Below are positions 8,675 through 16,962 of a stretch of 64,000 nucleotides of DNA, one piece after another (position 1 is the first letter of the stretch; each line of letters begins with the position of its first letter). A program made the translations under genes and the position numbers. This DNA comes from Candidatus Obscuribacterales bacterium. GTDB taxonomy: Bacteria > Cyanobacteriota > Vampirovibrionia > Obscuribacterales > Obscuribacteraceae. The stretch covers positions 1 through 64,000 of the forward strand of contig JAGVKG010000069.1 of assembly GCA_020050685.1 (NCBI GenBank), given 5' to 3'. The notes below the pieces were generated by a model. It did no database searches and was not told the origin of the DNA. It was given only the letters and a program-made list of their open reading frames with translations.

Positions 8675-9061
8675 CTAGCGCGCCTTTTTACTTGGTGCGG
8701 TTGCCCACAGCACGCCACCAAACATCAGACCGACAACAATTGCCACAGGAGAGAAACTGGAAATTTCCAGAAAGCGTGGCATCAGTTGTGCTGTGCCATA
8801 GAGTGCAACTGATGGAGCCAAGAGTGTGGCAACGAATTTCAATCCGCTTGTGATTATTACGCCCAGACCAAGTGTGCTTATGTTGATACCAAAGACAATT
8901 GCACCGAGCAGCCATTCCAAGCCGAGAAAGAGAACATTGAACACGAGTGACGTGACTGAAGCGCCGATCCAATCGCCGTGAAATTGTGCGCCGGAAATTA
9001 GCGGTACAGCAAAAGCGAATGCTACTGCGATTAGTGTTGTTCGTAAGAGGAACTTGAACAT
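8675..9061 (-). CDS. Small four-helix membrane protein, holin-IV-like
   Basis: 128 aa with hydrophobic segments near 4-22, 28-52, 58-86 and 98-120 and a basic tail (SKKAR). Size and topology resemble the phage holin superfamily IV (PF04020) proteins widespread in bacteria as housekeeping membrane proteins. The match is by topology only, so the function is open. No terminator with a clear U-tract was seen. Confidence 0.6.
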   Translation of the reverse strand: MFKFLLRTTLIAVAFAFAVPLISGAQFHGDWIGASVTSLVFNVLFLGLEWLLGAIVFGINISTLGLGVIITSGLKFVATLLAPSVALYGTAQLMPRFLEISSFSPVAIVVGLMFGGVLWATAPSKKAR

Positions 9062-9073
9062 GGCTATCCTTAT

Positions 9074-9112
9074 GAGAGGTCCTTCGTCGCGCTGCGCGCT
9101 CCTCAGGATGAC
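9074..9112. repeat. Dispersed repeat (GAGAGGTCCTTCGTCGC type)
   Basis: Palindromic intergenic unit ending CCTCAGGATGAC. Related copies lie at 9921-10019, 29198-29226 and 46536-46641. Units of this kind are common in many bacterial genomes. Confidence 0.75.
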
Positions 9113-9143
9113 AGAATATTGATTCCCGGGGATGGCGATCTAT

Positions 9144-9839
9144 TTAAGGGACGCGGTACATTTTGTTGGGCAGCTTAACGCAGTTTTCGGCATAGCCACC
9201 GGTAAGGTCGGAATACTGATCGCCGATATTGAGGACAATTTTGAAGCCCATGTCTTCAATTTGTTTTCTCAAAAGCGGTTTGACGATTTGTGCTGGATCT
9301 TTCGGCGCAGCATCCGGACGCATATAAAGCCCGTCGTAAGCTATTTTGTCGCGCACCAGATTTTCAATCGTGGCACCGCGAAGATTCTCATTGCGCCCTG
9401 TAATTAGAAAAACGGCATAGCCATTTTGTCTTGCCCAAGCCAGCAAATCGGCCGTCGGCTTCAAGACAGGTGCTTTCGCTTCCTTGATCCATGATTCGAA
9501 TGCCTTCCAGCTCCAAACCGGATTCTGTATATAGTCTTCACGATTGTCTAAAAGCGTCTCATCTATGTCGGCGACAATTGCCACATTCTTTTCGCCAATG
9601 TGTTTTTGCAAAGCGGCTTTAGCTGAGTCGATCGCGCTATCAAATTCCTTTTTGAATTCCGCAGTTTCGGTAAACTTCAAACCTTCTTTGTGATCTTCCG
9701 GTTTCGGTGTGGACCAGATCATGCTTTCCGTTACTTCGGAACACGGGCAAGCTGCTGCGGTTATCGGCGCGGAAGCTACCTGAACAGCACTAAGGGAAGC
9801 GATCAATAAAAGAATACGACCGGCAACGTTGAGACGCAT
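9144..9839 (-). CDS. Exported HAD acid phosphatase (class IIIB type)
   Basis: 231 aa. A signal peptide covers about residues 1-29 (cleavage before a CPCS segment). The HAD motif I DIDETLLD has its nucleophile at Asp91 and acid/base at Asp93; motif II is FLITGR. A conserved Lys occurs in the KPLLRKQIE region, and GDQYSDL provides the motif IV acids. This matches the HAD superfamily acid phosphatase family (PF03767), secreted enzymes that release phosphate from organic monoesters. GGAGG lies before the ATG. It stands alone with dispersed repeats on both sides. Confidence 0.88.
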   Translation of the reverse strand: MRLNVAGRILLLIASLSAVQVASAPITAAACPCSEVTESMIWSTPKPEDHKEGLKFTETAEFKKEFDSAIDSAKAALQKHIGEKNVAIVADIDETLLDNREDYIQNPVWSWKAFESWIKEAKAPVLKPTADLLAWARQNGYAVFLITGRNENLRGATIENLVRDKIAYDGLYMRPDAAPKDPAQIVKPLLRKQIEDMGFKIVLNIGDQYSDLTGGYAENCVKLPNKMYRVP

Positions 9840-9920
9840 GGCAAAGCCTCCTATAACTTCGCCATTATTCTACATCACAAGCTTCCATATTTTGTCATTG
9901 GCAGGGTCTCGCACTAATTA

Positions 9921-10019
9921 GTCATCCTGAGCCGCAGGCGAAGGACCCTCATATTTCAATGAAGTTCTTCGTAGGAGCATGAGAGGTCCTTCGTCGCGCT
10001 TAGCGCTCCTCAGGATGAC
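9921..10019. repeat. Paired inverted copies of the dispersed repeat
   Basis: GTCATCCTGAG... at 9921-9950 faces ...CTCAGGATGAC at 9981-10019, giving a long potential hairpin. The rest of the gap 9840-10340 shows no gene; a short TTG frame at 10052 has no ribosome binding site. Confidence 0.75.
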
Positions 10020-10340
10020 ATGCTGTGTAGCTTGATGAAACGCCGCTCACATTGGCGCTTTTCAATTTAGTATCAGTCTGCGCTAGCTTGCGTATGCGGA
10101 AATTGTGCATACGCTCAAATCTTCTTCCTAAATACTATTTTTCAAGAACTTGTTTTTGTTACGGTCAGGTCAAGATGTATCCCCATTCGCTTGCAAGAAA
10201 AACACCTCAAAAAACCACCAAGCCAGAACTAGTGATGCACACAGATTGAACGGACGCTAAAAGCATCCAACCACTTAGTAGGACTAGCTGTTCCTCGCAT
10301 AGGACCGGCTGGCTGTTCACACCCTTTGGAGATTAGAGCC

Positions 10341-10691
10341 ATGAAAAGAAAACGAAAGCGCAGGGGAGAGCAATCTTCCGGACCCCTAGACCGCTCCGCC
10401 GGCGATTATGGCAGCCATGAATTTGCTGACCAGGAAAGTCGCACTCCGGAGCAAAACGCAGAAACTGCCCTGCTGAAAAAAGACCTCAAGCTTTGGCTGC
10501 GATTCTTAGAGCCAGAGTCCAGGCGCATATTGTATTTGCATTTCGGTTTGGTGAGTGGATATCAAATGTCCATTGAGCAAGTCGCAGCTGCAACTGAAAG
10601 AACACCGGAAGGTGTGCAGAAAATTTTGGGCGAAGCACTGCGAAAGTTGAAGACGTTTGCTGAATTAGACGGATGGGGAGATGCCGCATGA
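10341..10691 (+). CDS. Sigma-70 region-4-like DNA-binding protein
   Basis: 116 aa, starting at the ATG preceded by GGAGAT. The N-terminus is very basic (KRKRKRRG). Residues about 55-110 read as sigma-70 region 4: SRRILYLHFGL, then an HTH with SIEQVAAATERTPEGVQKI and LRKLK. Regions 1-3 are absent, so it is not a complete sigma factor. It may bind -35-like DNA or modulate RNA polymerase. It is the first gene of a two-gene plus-strand unit, 71 bases before the next start. Confidence 0.75.
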   Translation: MKRKRKRRGEQSSGPLDRSAGDYGSHEFADQESRTPEQNAETALLKKDLKLWLRFLEPESRRILYLHFGLVSGYQMSIEQVAAATERTPEGVQKILGEALRKLKTFAELDGWGDAA

Positions 10692-10762
10692 GGTCATCTC
10701 GATTTTTGCAAAGTTATCATCCCCGGAATCCCAACACGACACCACCAAGGAGGTCCAACAAA

Positions 10763-11212
10763 ATGCCGTATTCAGATAGAGGTAGAGAAGCAGGTGAAGA
10801 CCTGTTCAAAGAAGCGTTGCCTGAATTGTTCAAAACAGGTAAAGCCGGTTTCATGACAGCGGAGAATGGTGGCATGACGAAGTTCATTATGGACGACGAC
10901 GTGCGCATGCAAGTTCTCACCGTTTGGATGGAACTCGTCGATTATCTGGGCAACACAACTCACATCGCCACGCCTGATGAGATAGAAGAAGGCTTTGTTC
11001 GTTTGCTTGCACGTGAAGACGAGCCGGCTTGGACAAATGCCGTGCGCGGCGTGTTCAACACGGCTTTCGGTGAAGGCAAAGTCGATGCTGGAGTCACTCA
11101 CCAAAAGGAGTTGATGCCGATTCTCAAAGACGAGTCGGTGTCGAAAAAGGCGATCACGGATCTGATCGACGACATCCTCGACTGGATGCGCAATCGCATT
11201 GACGCGACGTAA
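10763..11212 (+). CDS. Hypothetical protein, 149 aa
   Basis: Unrecognised, acidic, probably all-helical and soluble, with regularly spaced short helices and a C-terminal DDILDWMRNR helix. A perfect AAGGAGGT site seven bases before the ATG fixes the start. It is co-transcribed with the sigma region-4-like gene and ends at a strong terminator. Confidence 0.8.
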   Translation: MPYSDRGREAGEDLFKEALPELFKTGKAGFMTAENGGMTKFIMDDDVRMQVLTVWMELVDYLGNTTHIATPDEIEEGFVRLLAREDEPAWTNAVRGVFNTAFGEGKVDAGVTHQKELMPILKDESVSKKAITDLIDDILDWMRNRIDAT

Positions 11213-11231
11213 TCGCCAAAGCAAAACCGTC

Positions 11232-11265
11232 AAAAGAAGAGCCGGGCAAACCCGGTTCTTCTTTT
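11232..11265 (+). terminator. Rho-independent terminator
   Basis: Stem AAAAGAAGAGCCGGG / CCCGGTTCTTCTTTT with a short CAAA loop, 20 bases after the stop at 11212. The 3' arm ends in TTTT. Confidence 0.85.
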
Positions 11266-11305
11266 GAACCGCAATATACTATACGGACTCGTAGAAAACA
11301 AAAAG

Positions 11306-11339
11306 CAAAACGGGGGACAAGTAGCATAGCTTGTCCCCC
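11306..11339 (-). terminator. Terminator of the CinA-like gene
   Basis: A perfect 10-bp stem GGGGGACAAG / CTTGTCCCCC (11312-11339). On the minus strand it is followed by CGTTTTGCTTTTTG. A loose copy of the CTACTA dyad (TACTATAC...GTAGAAAA) lies just to the left at 11278-11296. Confidence 0.8.
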
Positions 11340-11350
11340 TGGATATTGCT

Positions 11351-11941
11351 TTAGGATCTGCAATCCGGCTCAAGCGCCAGAACAAATCTAAGCAGCTCTC
11401 TCAATGCGAGGTAGGCAAAAGCCTCGATAAATTCTTCTCTGTCATAGCCATTCATTTCGGAGAGATCGAAAGTAAAGGCCTGAGCGTGTTCCTTGGTGAC
11501 AACACCAACGTAAAATGAACCAACAGGATTGAGCTCGTTGCCGCCAGTTGGCCCGGCTACACCAGTTATGCTCACACTAATTGTGCAACCTGAGTTGCGT
11601 CTGTTGCCTTTTGCCATAGCAATTGCACACTGAGATGAATACTGTCCGAACTCATCGAGAAAATCTCGAGGTATATCCAGATGCTCAATCTTCTCATTTA
11701 TGTCATAGACTACTTCGTTGTATTTTACATACGAAGAGCAGTGAGGGTGTTTTACCAGCCATGTGCTGGCTTGCCCACCAGTGCACGATTCGCACAAGCT
11801 GACTGACACTTTCTTTGCAACAAGCACATTGTGCAAGCAGTCAACAAGTTCCTTGCGCGATTGATTCATTTCGCTTGGTTTGGGTAATTCCGCTTTAGCG
11901 ATTTGACGAGCGCGATCTTCTAGCATTTTGATTTCTGTCAT
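11351..11941 (-). CDS. CinA C-terminal domain protein (PncC-type amidase)
   Basis: 196 aa, start chosen after GGAGG. It matches the stand-alone CinA C-terminal family, nicotinamide-nucleotide amidases that return NMN to the NAD pool by forming NaMN and ammonia. ESCTGG (51-56) provides the catalytic Ser/Cys region, and a later SITGVAGPTGG is typical. In usual members the first motif is AESCTGG; here Cys replaces Ala just before it. The N-terminal competence domain of full CinA is absent. The gene is single and ends at a strong terminator. Confidence 0.88.
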   Translation of the reverse strand: MTEIKMLEDRARQIAKAELPKPSEMNQSRKELVDCLHNVLVAKKVSVSLCESCTGGQASTWLVKHPHCSSYVKYNEVVYDINEKIEHLDIPRDFLDEFGQYSSQCAIAMAKGNRRNSGCTISVSITGVAGPTGGNELNPVGSFYVGVVTKEHAQAFTFDLSEMNGYDREEFIEAFAYLALRELLRFVLALEPDCRS

Positions 11942-12389
11942 CCATTGATCCTCCGATAAATGGAGGAGGAGCAAAATCCGCTGCGTCTTAAGAAAGGCGC
12001 AGGAGTTTTTGCTTGGCTCCTGTCTTGGTTTTTCTCTGTGACCCTGTCAATCAGCGCGAAGCATGCCACCACAAGAAAGCACACTAAAACCCCAGCCCTA
12101 GAATTTAGCGATGTGCGAACTCGGCAAAGAGTTAGCGCTTCGGTAAGTTCTGGTTATAGTAAGTGGGTGTGCTTCTTTGGGTGGATGTCCGTTCTAAATT
12201 GCAGGGTCTAAAACAATCGTTGTGAGCCTAGCAAATCGCTTCAGACAAAAGAAAGCGCTGTTCAGAAAAAAACGGCGCTATTGCATTAATTTGCACTGGT
12301 TGCGGGCTTGTATAAGAGTCGTATTATCCTAACGGCTTTGCAGAGCCGCGCTAGGTATGTGGTGGACACGATTGCTTCGCGCAGCTTAC
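11942..12389. other. Intergenic gap
   Basis: No gene with a ribosome binding site. Contains CGCGCTAGGTATG (12349) and GCGCTGTTCAG / AACGGCGC words that could pair. Nothing else is seen. Confidence 0.4.
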
Positions 12390-13280
12390 TTATGTGCCAG
12401 TTGCGGTGGCACGACAGGTAAAGTTGGCAAAGTTGTAAGCAACTTCTTCTTTCTTTAGGTCAAGCGTCAAGACGTGATCGCATCCGTTCATTATGATTAT
12501 CTGCTTATCATTTGTGCCCAGCCAACTGGAAAGTGTTTCAGCATTTTTTACTGAGGTGAGCGTGTCTTCTTCACTGTGCATGATCAAAACTGGACAAGTG
12601 ACTTTTGCTGCGCGCTTTTTTGCTTCTTTTAACATGTGTTGCAATTGTCTGAGTGAGCCGGCATAAGTGCGGAACTGACCGAACTGAGTTTTGTCGCCCT
12701 TGTCCGCTTTTTCCAATTGCCTAAGAATAATCCGCTGCAGCCTTTCGTCCTTCAAGCCAAATGGTGGTGCTTCCGTCCAGTAAAACCAGGAGCCAATATA
12801 TTTTGGCGCCAGATCAACAAGGAAGAGCAGGCGTTGCCAGGGGTTTGCATGTATACCGTCATAGTAAATTGTGGTGGACATGGCGACCACGCCGACCACC
12901 TTCTGATTTTCTGCGGCGAGAATCAGGGAAATAATTGCGCCCATGGAGAGTCCGCCCACCACCACGCGGTCACAAGTTTCGCAAAGTTTGTTGAGAGCTG
13001 CTCGGGCGCCGGCGACCCAATCCGTCCATTTTGTATCCAGCATTTCTTGATGGCTGTTGCCGTGCCCGGCAAGCATTGGCACTTCCACCGTGCAACCGAT
13101 TGATTCGAGTGCCTGTGCGACTGGGCGCATTTCGTTGGGCATGCCGGTCAAACCATGCAGCAAAAGTACACCAACGCGGACACCCTCCGGCAGTCGCAAA
13201 TTCTTTGTCCGCTCAACAAACTCTTGTTTGTTGCTCTTGGCGTTTTTCTTGACGTCGTTTGAAGTTGTTGTCTCTGGCAT
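12390..13280 (-). CDS. Alpha/beta hydrolase, carboxylesterase/monoacylglycerol lipase type
   Basis: 296 aa from the ATG at 13280; an upstream in-frame ATG at 13340 is possible, and neither start has a clear ribosome binding site. The oxyanion HG lies at 42-43, the nucleophile elbow is GLSMG with Ser112, the acid is in HSEEDTLTS and the His in GCDHVLTLD, completing a catalytic triad. A cap region spans about 130-220. It has no signal peptide, so it probably hydrolyses short- or medium-chain esters in the cytoplasm. It is a single-gene unit. Confidence 0.87.
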   Translation of the reverse strand: MPETTTSNDVKKNAKSNKQEFVERTKNLRLPEGVRVGVLLLHGLTGMPNEMRPVAQALESIGCTVEVPMLAGHGNSHQEMLDTKWTDWVAGARAALNKLCETCDRVVVGGLSMGAIISLILAAENQKVVGVVAMSTTIYYDGIHANPWQRLLFLVDLAPKYIGSWFYWTEAPPFGLKDERLQRIILRQLEKADKGDKTQFGQFRTYAGSLRQLQHMLKEAKKRAAKVTCPVLIMHSEEDTLTSVKNAETLSSWLGTNDKQIIIMNGCDHVLTLDLKKEEVAYNFANFTCRATATGT

Positions 13281-13690
13281 GGCTATAGATACTATATATA
13301 TAGAAATTGCGCGGTCGAAATTGCGCAGCCCTTGGAACATATCAAGTCTACTATGTTATGCGCGCAATCAGGCCTTTTCGGCTCTGCTAATTGTTAAGCA
13401 GCGCAATTGTTCCGCGGTTCCTGACATTTGACACATATTTGAGTTGTCAATGTTGTTGCGCGCAGTCGATCTTCGCTAAGTTCGAATTATTCATATCACT
13501 ACTTCTTCTGGTGACTTCCTAGCTCTAACAAGTAGCTTTTTCAGTTTTTGGTTCTGCATTTCTTTGGCTTTTGTGCCAAAGCGACAGCCAATCTAGTAAC
13601 ACTACGACTCGCGCCTTTCGTTGCACCGCCTTTGGCGATGCGACCGATTTGGTGCGGGCATTTTTTCGTGGCTTAGCCCGAGGGTGACTT
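13281..13690. other. Intergenic gap between divergent genes
   Basis: Divergent promoter region for the esterase (minus) and the CPBP protease (plus). An AT-rich TACTATATATATAG stretch at 13289-13302 could hold a -10 element. No gene is seen. Confidence 0.4.
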
Positions 13691-14572
13691 ATGTTAAACA
13701 TCATCAAAAAAATCTGGAGCTTCGTTTTTCCAAGAGAGTTTGTTTTGAAACAAACATTTCCTTGGAATTTTGGCCAGCTCACCAAAATCGAATTGCAGGC
13801 AATCGTTGCTTACGTAATCGGAACCTTCGTGCCGGCATTCCTGATCGTCAAGTTCGTTGAGTTTTTAGGAACGCAGTGGCCGGCCTTTGTTGCCACACTT
13901 GATCCGTTCATGCTCACTGTTGCCACCACATTCATTTCCTTCCTCACGGGATTCGGATCGGCTGTGTGGTGGTTGATCAAGAAGCTGCATGAAGCGAATC
14001 TCAGCTTCCGTGACGCTATGTCGCTCAACTTCAAAACGCTGGGCGGTGGATTTCTTGGATTCCTCCGCGCGCTTTTAATGGCTGGTTGCGCATATGGCGT
14101 GATCATGTTGCTTGAGCCGGCAATTGTGCAATTGACGCAGCACTTCCTCGGATCGGTTCACGATCCGGCAGCAGAGTTGGCGAAGAATCTCAATGGTCCG
14201 CTTTTCCTTGGCTTTGCTCTTCTAGCGGTAGTCGGCGCACCAATCTTTGAAGAAATTCTTTTCCGCGGCTTTCTCATGAATGCTTTGCGGAGAACATTTC
14301 GCGAAGGATGGTGCCGCAAGATTTTGCGCACGGACAGCAACGCCGATTATGCAGCCATGATTGTGCAAGCACTGGCATTTGCTGGTGCACACCTGACGCT
14401 CACTGGTTCGCCTGTCTTAGCCTTGATGGGCTTTGTACTGGCGATGGTGTACATGCGTTCTGGTTCCTTGTACACAGCCATGATGCTGCACGCCATGAAC
14501 AACGCCACTGCTGTTGTGCAAATGTACAACGCAAAGCACGGCGTAGCCTTGGTCGGTTGGTTCTTCATCTAG
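13691..14572 (+). CDS. CPBP family intramembrane metalloprotease
   Basis: 293 aa polytopic membrane protein with about seven hydrophobic segments. The CPBP/CAAX signature is intact: EEILFR (Glu187, Glu188, Arg192), a His in FAGAHLTL (234) and a C-terminal MLHAMNNAT motif (His267, Asn270-271). The family includes type II CAAX prenyl proteases and bacteriocin-immunity or stress-related membrane proteases. A GAGGGTG site precedes the ATG. It is alone, with a TGGTGGCA/TGCCACCA hairpin after the stop. Confidence 0.92.
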   Translation: MLNIIKKIWSFVFPREFVLKQTFPWNFGQLTKIELQAIVAYVIGTFVPAFLIVKFVEFLGTQWPAFVATLDPFMLTVATTFISFLTGFGSAVWWLIKKLHEANLSFRDAMSLNFKTLGGGFLGFLRALLMAGCAYGVIMLLEPAIVQLTQHFLGSVHDPAAELAKNLNGPLFLGFALLAVVGAPIFEEILFRGFLMNALRRTFREGWCRKILRTDSNADYAAMIVQALAFAGAHLTLTGSPVLALMGFVLAMVYMRSGSLYTAMMLHAMNNATAVVQMYNAKHGVALVGWFFI

Positions 14573-14579
14573 AAAAAAT

Positions 14580-14624
14580 GTGGTGGCATTCGGTTTGGTT
14601 TATCCCAAACTGATTTGCCACCAT
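14580..14624 (+). terminator. TGGTGGCA/TGCCACCA hairpin
   Basis: Outer arms TGGTGGCA (14581) and TGCCACCA (14616) with an inner GGTTTGG / CCAAAC stem. T-rich bases follow. It probably ends the CPBP transcript. Confidence 0.7.
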
Positions 14625-14639
14625 ATTCTTCATTTCAAA

Positions 14640-14656
14640 CTACTAGTACATGTAGC
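14640..14656 (+). repeat. CTACTA-N7-TAG dyad, copy 2
   Basis: CTACTA, seven bases, TAGC, then AA, between convergent genes (CPBP protease and HTH protein). Confidence 0.6.
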
Positions 14657-14720
14657 AAATATTTTCAAAGAGAAAAAGCCACATGTGTAGCTTTGTTCTC
14701 CTTTCCTTGGTCCGTCTGTG

Positions 14721-15011
14721 CTAGTCCCAGATGTGGTACTTCGCTGTGCTCTCGACCTTGTCGCCGGCAAGTAAGCTTTGGCTTGCGGCGCGTCTGGCTT
14801 CGTCCTCCTGCAAGAAGAAGACGACGTCGCTGAAGAAGACGCGTTTGTCGTCGTCGGCCTTCAGATGACCATCGGCTATCGCTTTCTCTACCGTTTCTTC
14901 CGAAACAGAGAGACATGCGGCAACCTCAGCAACTGTCTTCCAGTTGGAGAGAAGTTGCGGAAGGGCGTCGCATTCGTCGTCCGCTCCGGGTGCTTGTGTT
15001 TCTTTGTACAT
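14721..15011 (-). CDS. Small HTH (excisionase-like) protein, 96 aa
   Basis: An AGGAG site precedes the ATG. Residues about 22-62 resemble a MerR/excisionase-type helix-turn-helix (WKTVAEVAACLSVSEETVEKAI, then a wing with HLKADDDKRVFFSDVVFFLQ). A DNA-binding role is likely. No recombinase gene is nearby, so it need not be an excisionase. It lies downstream of the rhomboid gene but behind that gene's terminator. Confidence 0.7.
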   Translation of the reverse strand: MYKETQAPGADDECDALPQLLSNWKTVAEVAACLSVSEETVEKAIADGHLKADDDKRVFFSDVVFFLQEDEARRAASQSLLAGDKVESTAKYHIWD

Positions 15012-15048
15012 AACAAACTACTCCTGTCTAATCAACCACGCAAAAACG

Positions 15049-15086
15049 AAGTCCCTGCAGTTGTGGTTCACCGCAGGGACTTTTTT
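15049..15086 (-). terminator. Terminator of the rhomboid gene
   Basis: Stem GTCCCTGC / GCAGGGAC extended by AA/TT, with loop sequence CAACTGTGG-like. T-runs exist on both strands (TTTTTT plus, CGTTTTT minus). Confidence 0.8.
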
Positions 15087-15109
15087 GTCTGCTTCTTGTG
15101 CGCTTTAAA

Positions 15110-15763
15110 CTAAGCGCACTTTTGTGCAGTTTTTCGAACTAGTTTTGAGAACAGCTCTGGCACCTTCATACGGAAGGGCATTGCTATTCCCAGGAATGCG
15201 CCGAGCAGAAAGCCGGCGTTGTGTGCAACAGTTGCGCTTCCAGGCGAGAGAATCGCCAGTGCGTACTGCGCAACAACCGACAAGCAAAGCAACCTGATTG
15301 TCCTCCTGTTGAACATCGGCTTGCTTGTCTTGAAGGCAAGTCCTACCCAAAGTCCCCATAGTCCGAACCAGCCTGCAGAGGCTCCGATGACTGGTGCCAG
15401 CCAGTTGCTGTATATCTGCATCGCACCACCAAAGATGACGGCGAGAGCAAACACGACAACTAGTTGAGTAGGTCTGGCGTATTGCCGCGCCTTCAGGTAG
15501 AAGAACGTCAGCGCACCCATGCCCGTTGCCAGATATCCCAATGATTTGTGGATGCAGGCATACGTTGCTAGTCGCCAGAGTTGTCCGTCGAAGACTTTGT
15601 CATTCAATATCAACGAACGATACATCAACTCTGGCAGGGTAAGGGCTGTACTCAAAATCTGGTCGCCTGTGGAAACGTTTGTCAAAACGAATCCAATGGC
15701 CATCAGCAAGATGAGCAACACCAACCCCGGATCGAAGAGTTTCAAAAGTTTTTCCTTCATCAT
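15110..15763 (-). CDS. Rhomboid family intramembrane serine protease
   Basis: 217 aa with six hydrophobic segments. The rhomboid GxSx motif is IGASAG with catalytic Ser129, and the second catalytic residue is His181 in VAHNAGFLLGAFLG. An L1-loop-like WRLATYACIH (63-72) is also typical. Rhomboids cut single-pass membrane substrates within the bilayer. An AAGGAA site precedes the start. It is 29 bases downstream of the membrane-anchored NADAR gene in the same orientation, so co-transcription is likely and the neighbouring membrane proteins are possible substrates. Confidence 0.88.
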   Translation of the reverse strand: MMKEKLLKLFDPGLVLLILLMAIGFVLTNVSTGDQILSTALTLPELMYRSLILNDKVFDGQLWRLATYACIHKSLGYLATGMGALTFFYLKARQYARPTQLVVVFALAVIFGGAMQIYSNWLAPVIGASAGWFGLWGLWVGLAFKTSKPMFNRRTIRLLCLSVVAQYALAILSPGSATVAHNAGFLLGAFLGIAMPFRMKVPELFSKLVRKTAQKCA

Positions 15764-15792
15764 AAATTTCCTTGAGCAAGAGCTCGTAGTGT

Positions 15793-16449
15793 TTAAGTTG
15801 CTTTCAAGCGATTACGGATTTGCATGAGCCTGGAGCAAAATTCGTACTCAGTCAAAACCGTTTGGTTCGGATCGTTTTTGCCGACGCTATGCGTCAACAC
15901 AGCATTACCAGAAGCGAGCAAGGCCATTCGCGCATCTTTGTTCTGGGTGTACAAAGCATCGAACGCTTCATCTATGAGTTGTTGGTACTCATCGGAATGA
16001 CGATCGATTGCTTCGCCCTGCCAGTACAGAGTCTGGTTTTCTTTCCATCGGCTTTTGCGGCCTGTTCGTTTCGCGTCTTTGCCGACCAGAGTGCAGATAT
16101 GAATCTGTTCTTCGATCGAGGAGGACTTCAAACTTTGCAACAGACCTTCCATCGAAGCGCAGATGATGCCACGAAAGGTGAAGGAGCGTGCAGTAAAGTT
16201 TGAAAGTTCTCCAGCAGGAAACGCTTCTTCGGAGCCGATGTCTATTGTCGGCTCTTTCGAGTTGTTTCTTTTGAATGCTCTGTACTGGGAGTACAGGGAG
16301 TGAGCTACGAAAAGCGTAGGGAGCGTCATCGCAATTGCAGCGATATATGCTACCCAAGCGAGTTGTTCCCACGGTGCACCTTTAGCGAAATTGTAGGCAG
16401 CAACTGCGCAAATGATCGCAGCAGCATTCCAAGCTAGATATTTCCACAT
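15793..16449 (-). CDS. Membrane-anchored NADAR-domain protein
   Basis: 218 aa. Two hydrophobic helices (about 4-22 and 28-50) precede a cytoplasmic domain matching YbiA/NADAR: GELSNFTARSF, then SMEGLLQSLK (the S-x-E-x-x-x-Q substrate motif, Glu101), GKDAKRTGRK, and a C-terminal helix pair with ARMALLASGNAVLTHS and FCSRLMQIRNRL. NADAR enzymes cleave N-glycosidic bonds of ADP-ribosyl or riboflavin-pathway substrates and occur in NAD-linked toxin and defence contexts. Membrane anchoring is unusual. A GGGAGG site fixes the start. It lies between the 139-aa membrane gene and the rhomboid gene. Confidence 0.78.
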   Translation of the reverse strand: MWKYLAWNAAAIICAVAAYNFAKGAPWEQLAWVAYIAAIAMTLPTLFVAHSLYSQYRAFKRNNSKEPTIDIGSEEAFPAGELSNFTARSFTFRGIICASMEGLLQSLKSSSIEEQIHICTLVGKDAKRTGRKSRWKENQTLYWQGEAIDRHSDEYQQLIDEAFDALYTQNKDARMALLASGNAVLTHSVGKNDPNQTVLTEYEFCSRLMQIRNRLKAT

Positions 16450-16502
16450 TGGATATTCCTCCCAAAAGAGTGACGATTGTCTAGTTGTGAACTAGTAAGG
16501 GT

Positions 16503-16524
16503 GGGTGTTGATTGCTCAACACCC
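16503..16524 (-). other. Intergenic stem-loop
   Basis: Stem GGGTGTTGA / TCAACACCC with loop TTGC, between the 139-aa and NADAR genes. There is no U-tract. Confidence 0.6.
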
Positions 16525-16539
16525 TTGGGTTGCCGATGG

Positions 16540-16959
16540 CTAGTGGCACATTGCTAGCAGCACCAGAAAGATCAGTGCAGCTGTCGCCAGGCCAGTCGTG
16601 CCGTGCACTACCAGACGGTTGTTCCAATTCTCAAACCAGATAGCTAGTTTGTCATCGGAATCTGTTGGTGCAGGTAGTTCGTGCTCAGCGTCGCTTCGTA
16701 CTGCGAAGGCATTATCGGCCAACGTCGTACTTGTTGCTGGCAATTGCAAGCCGTTCAGTTGCTCGGTCTCTCCAGCAGTAGCGAGTTGAATGTACGCGTC
16801 AGCACTGAGCCTTCGCATTTCATCCGCTCTGCGATCATTTTCGGCGACCGTATTCATGAACCAAGGCATGTATAGTCCAAACGCGGTCGCGCCGAATGAT
16901 AGGAGAAAGAAGCCACCAAGCGCCTGCATGCAGTGTTGCAAAAGTGACATATGTTCCAT
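16540..16959 (-). CDS. Small two-TM membrane protein, 139 aa
   Basis: Unrecognised. Hydrophobic helices near 8-34 and 118-138 bracket a hydrophilic loop of about 80 residues rich in Ala, Thr and Asp. A basic RRADEMRR patch follows helix 1. The start lies three bases after the stop of the upstream gene, with GGAG inside that gene's end, so translation is probably coupled. It is part of a minus-strand group leading to the NADAR and rhomboid genes. Confidence 0.72.
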   Translation of the reverse strand: MEHMSLLQHCMQALGGFFLLSFGATAFGLYMPWFMNTVAENDRRADEMRRLSADAYIQLATAGETEQLNGLQLPATSTTLADNAFAVRSDAEHELPAPTDSDDKLAIWFENWNNRLVVHGTTGLATAALIFLVLLAMCH

Positions 16960-16962
16960 GCA

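Noticed and set aside
14721-15011. Prophage excisionase
   Set aside because: The HTH fold fits, but no integ­rase, capsid, portal or att-like duplication is present in the window.
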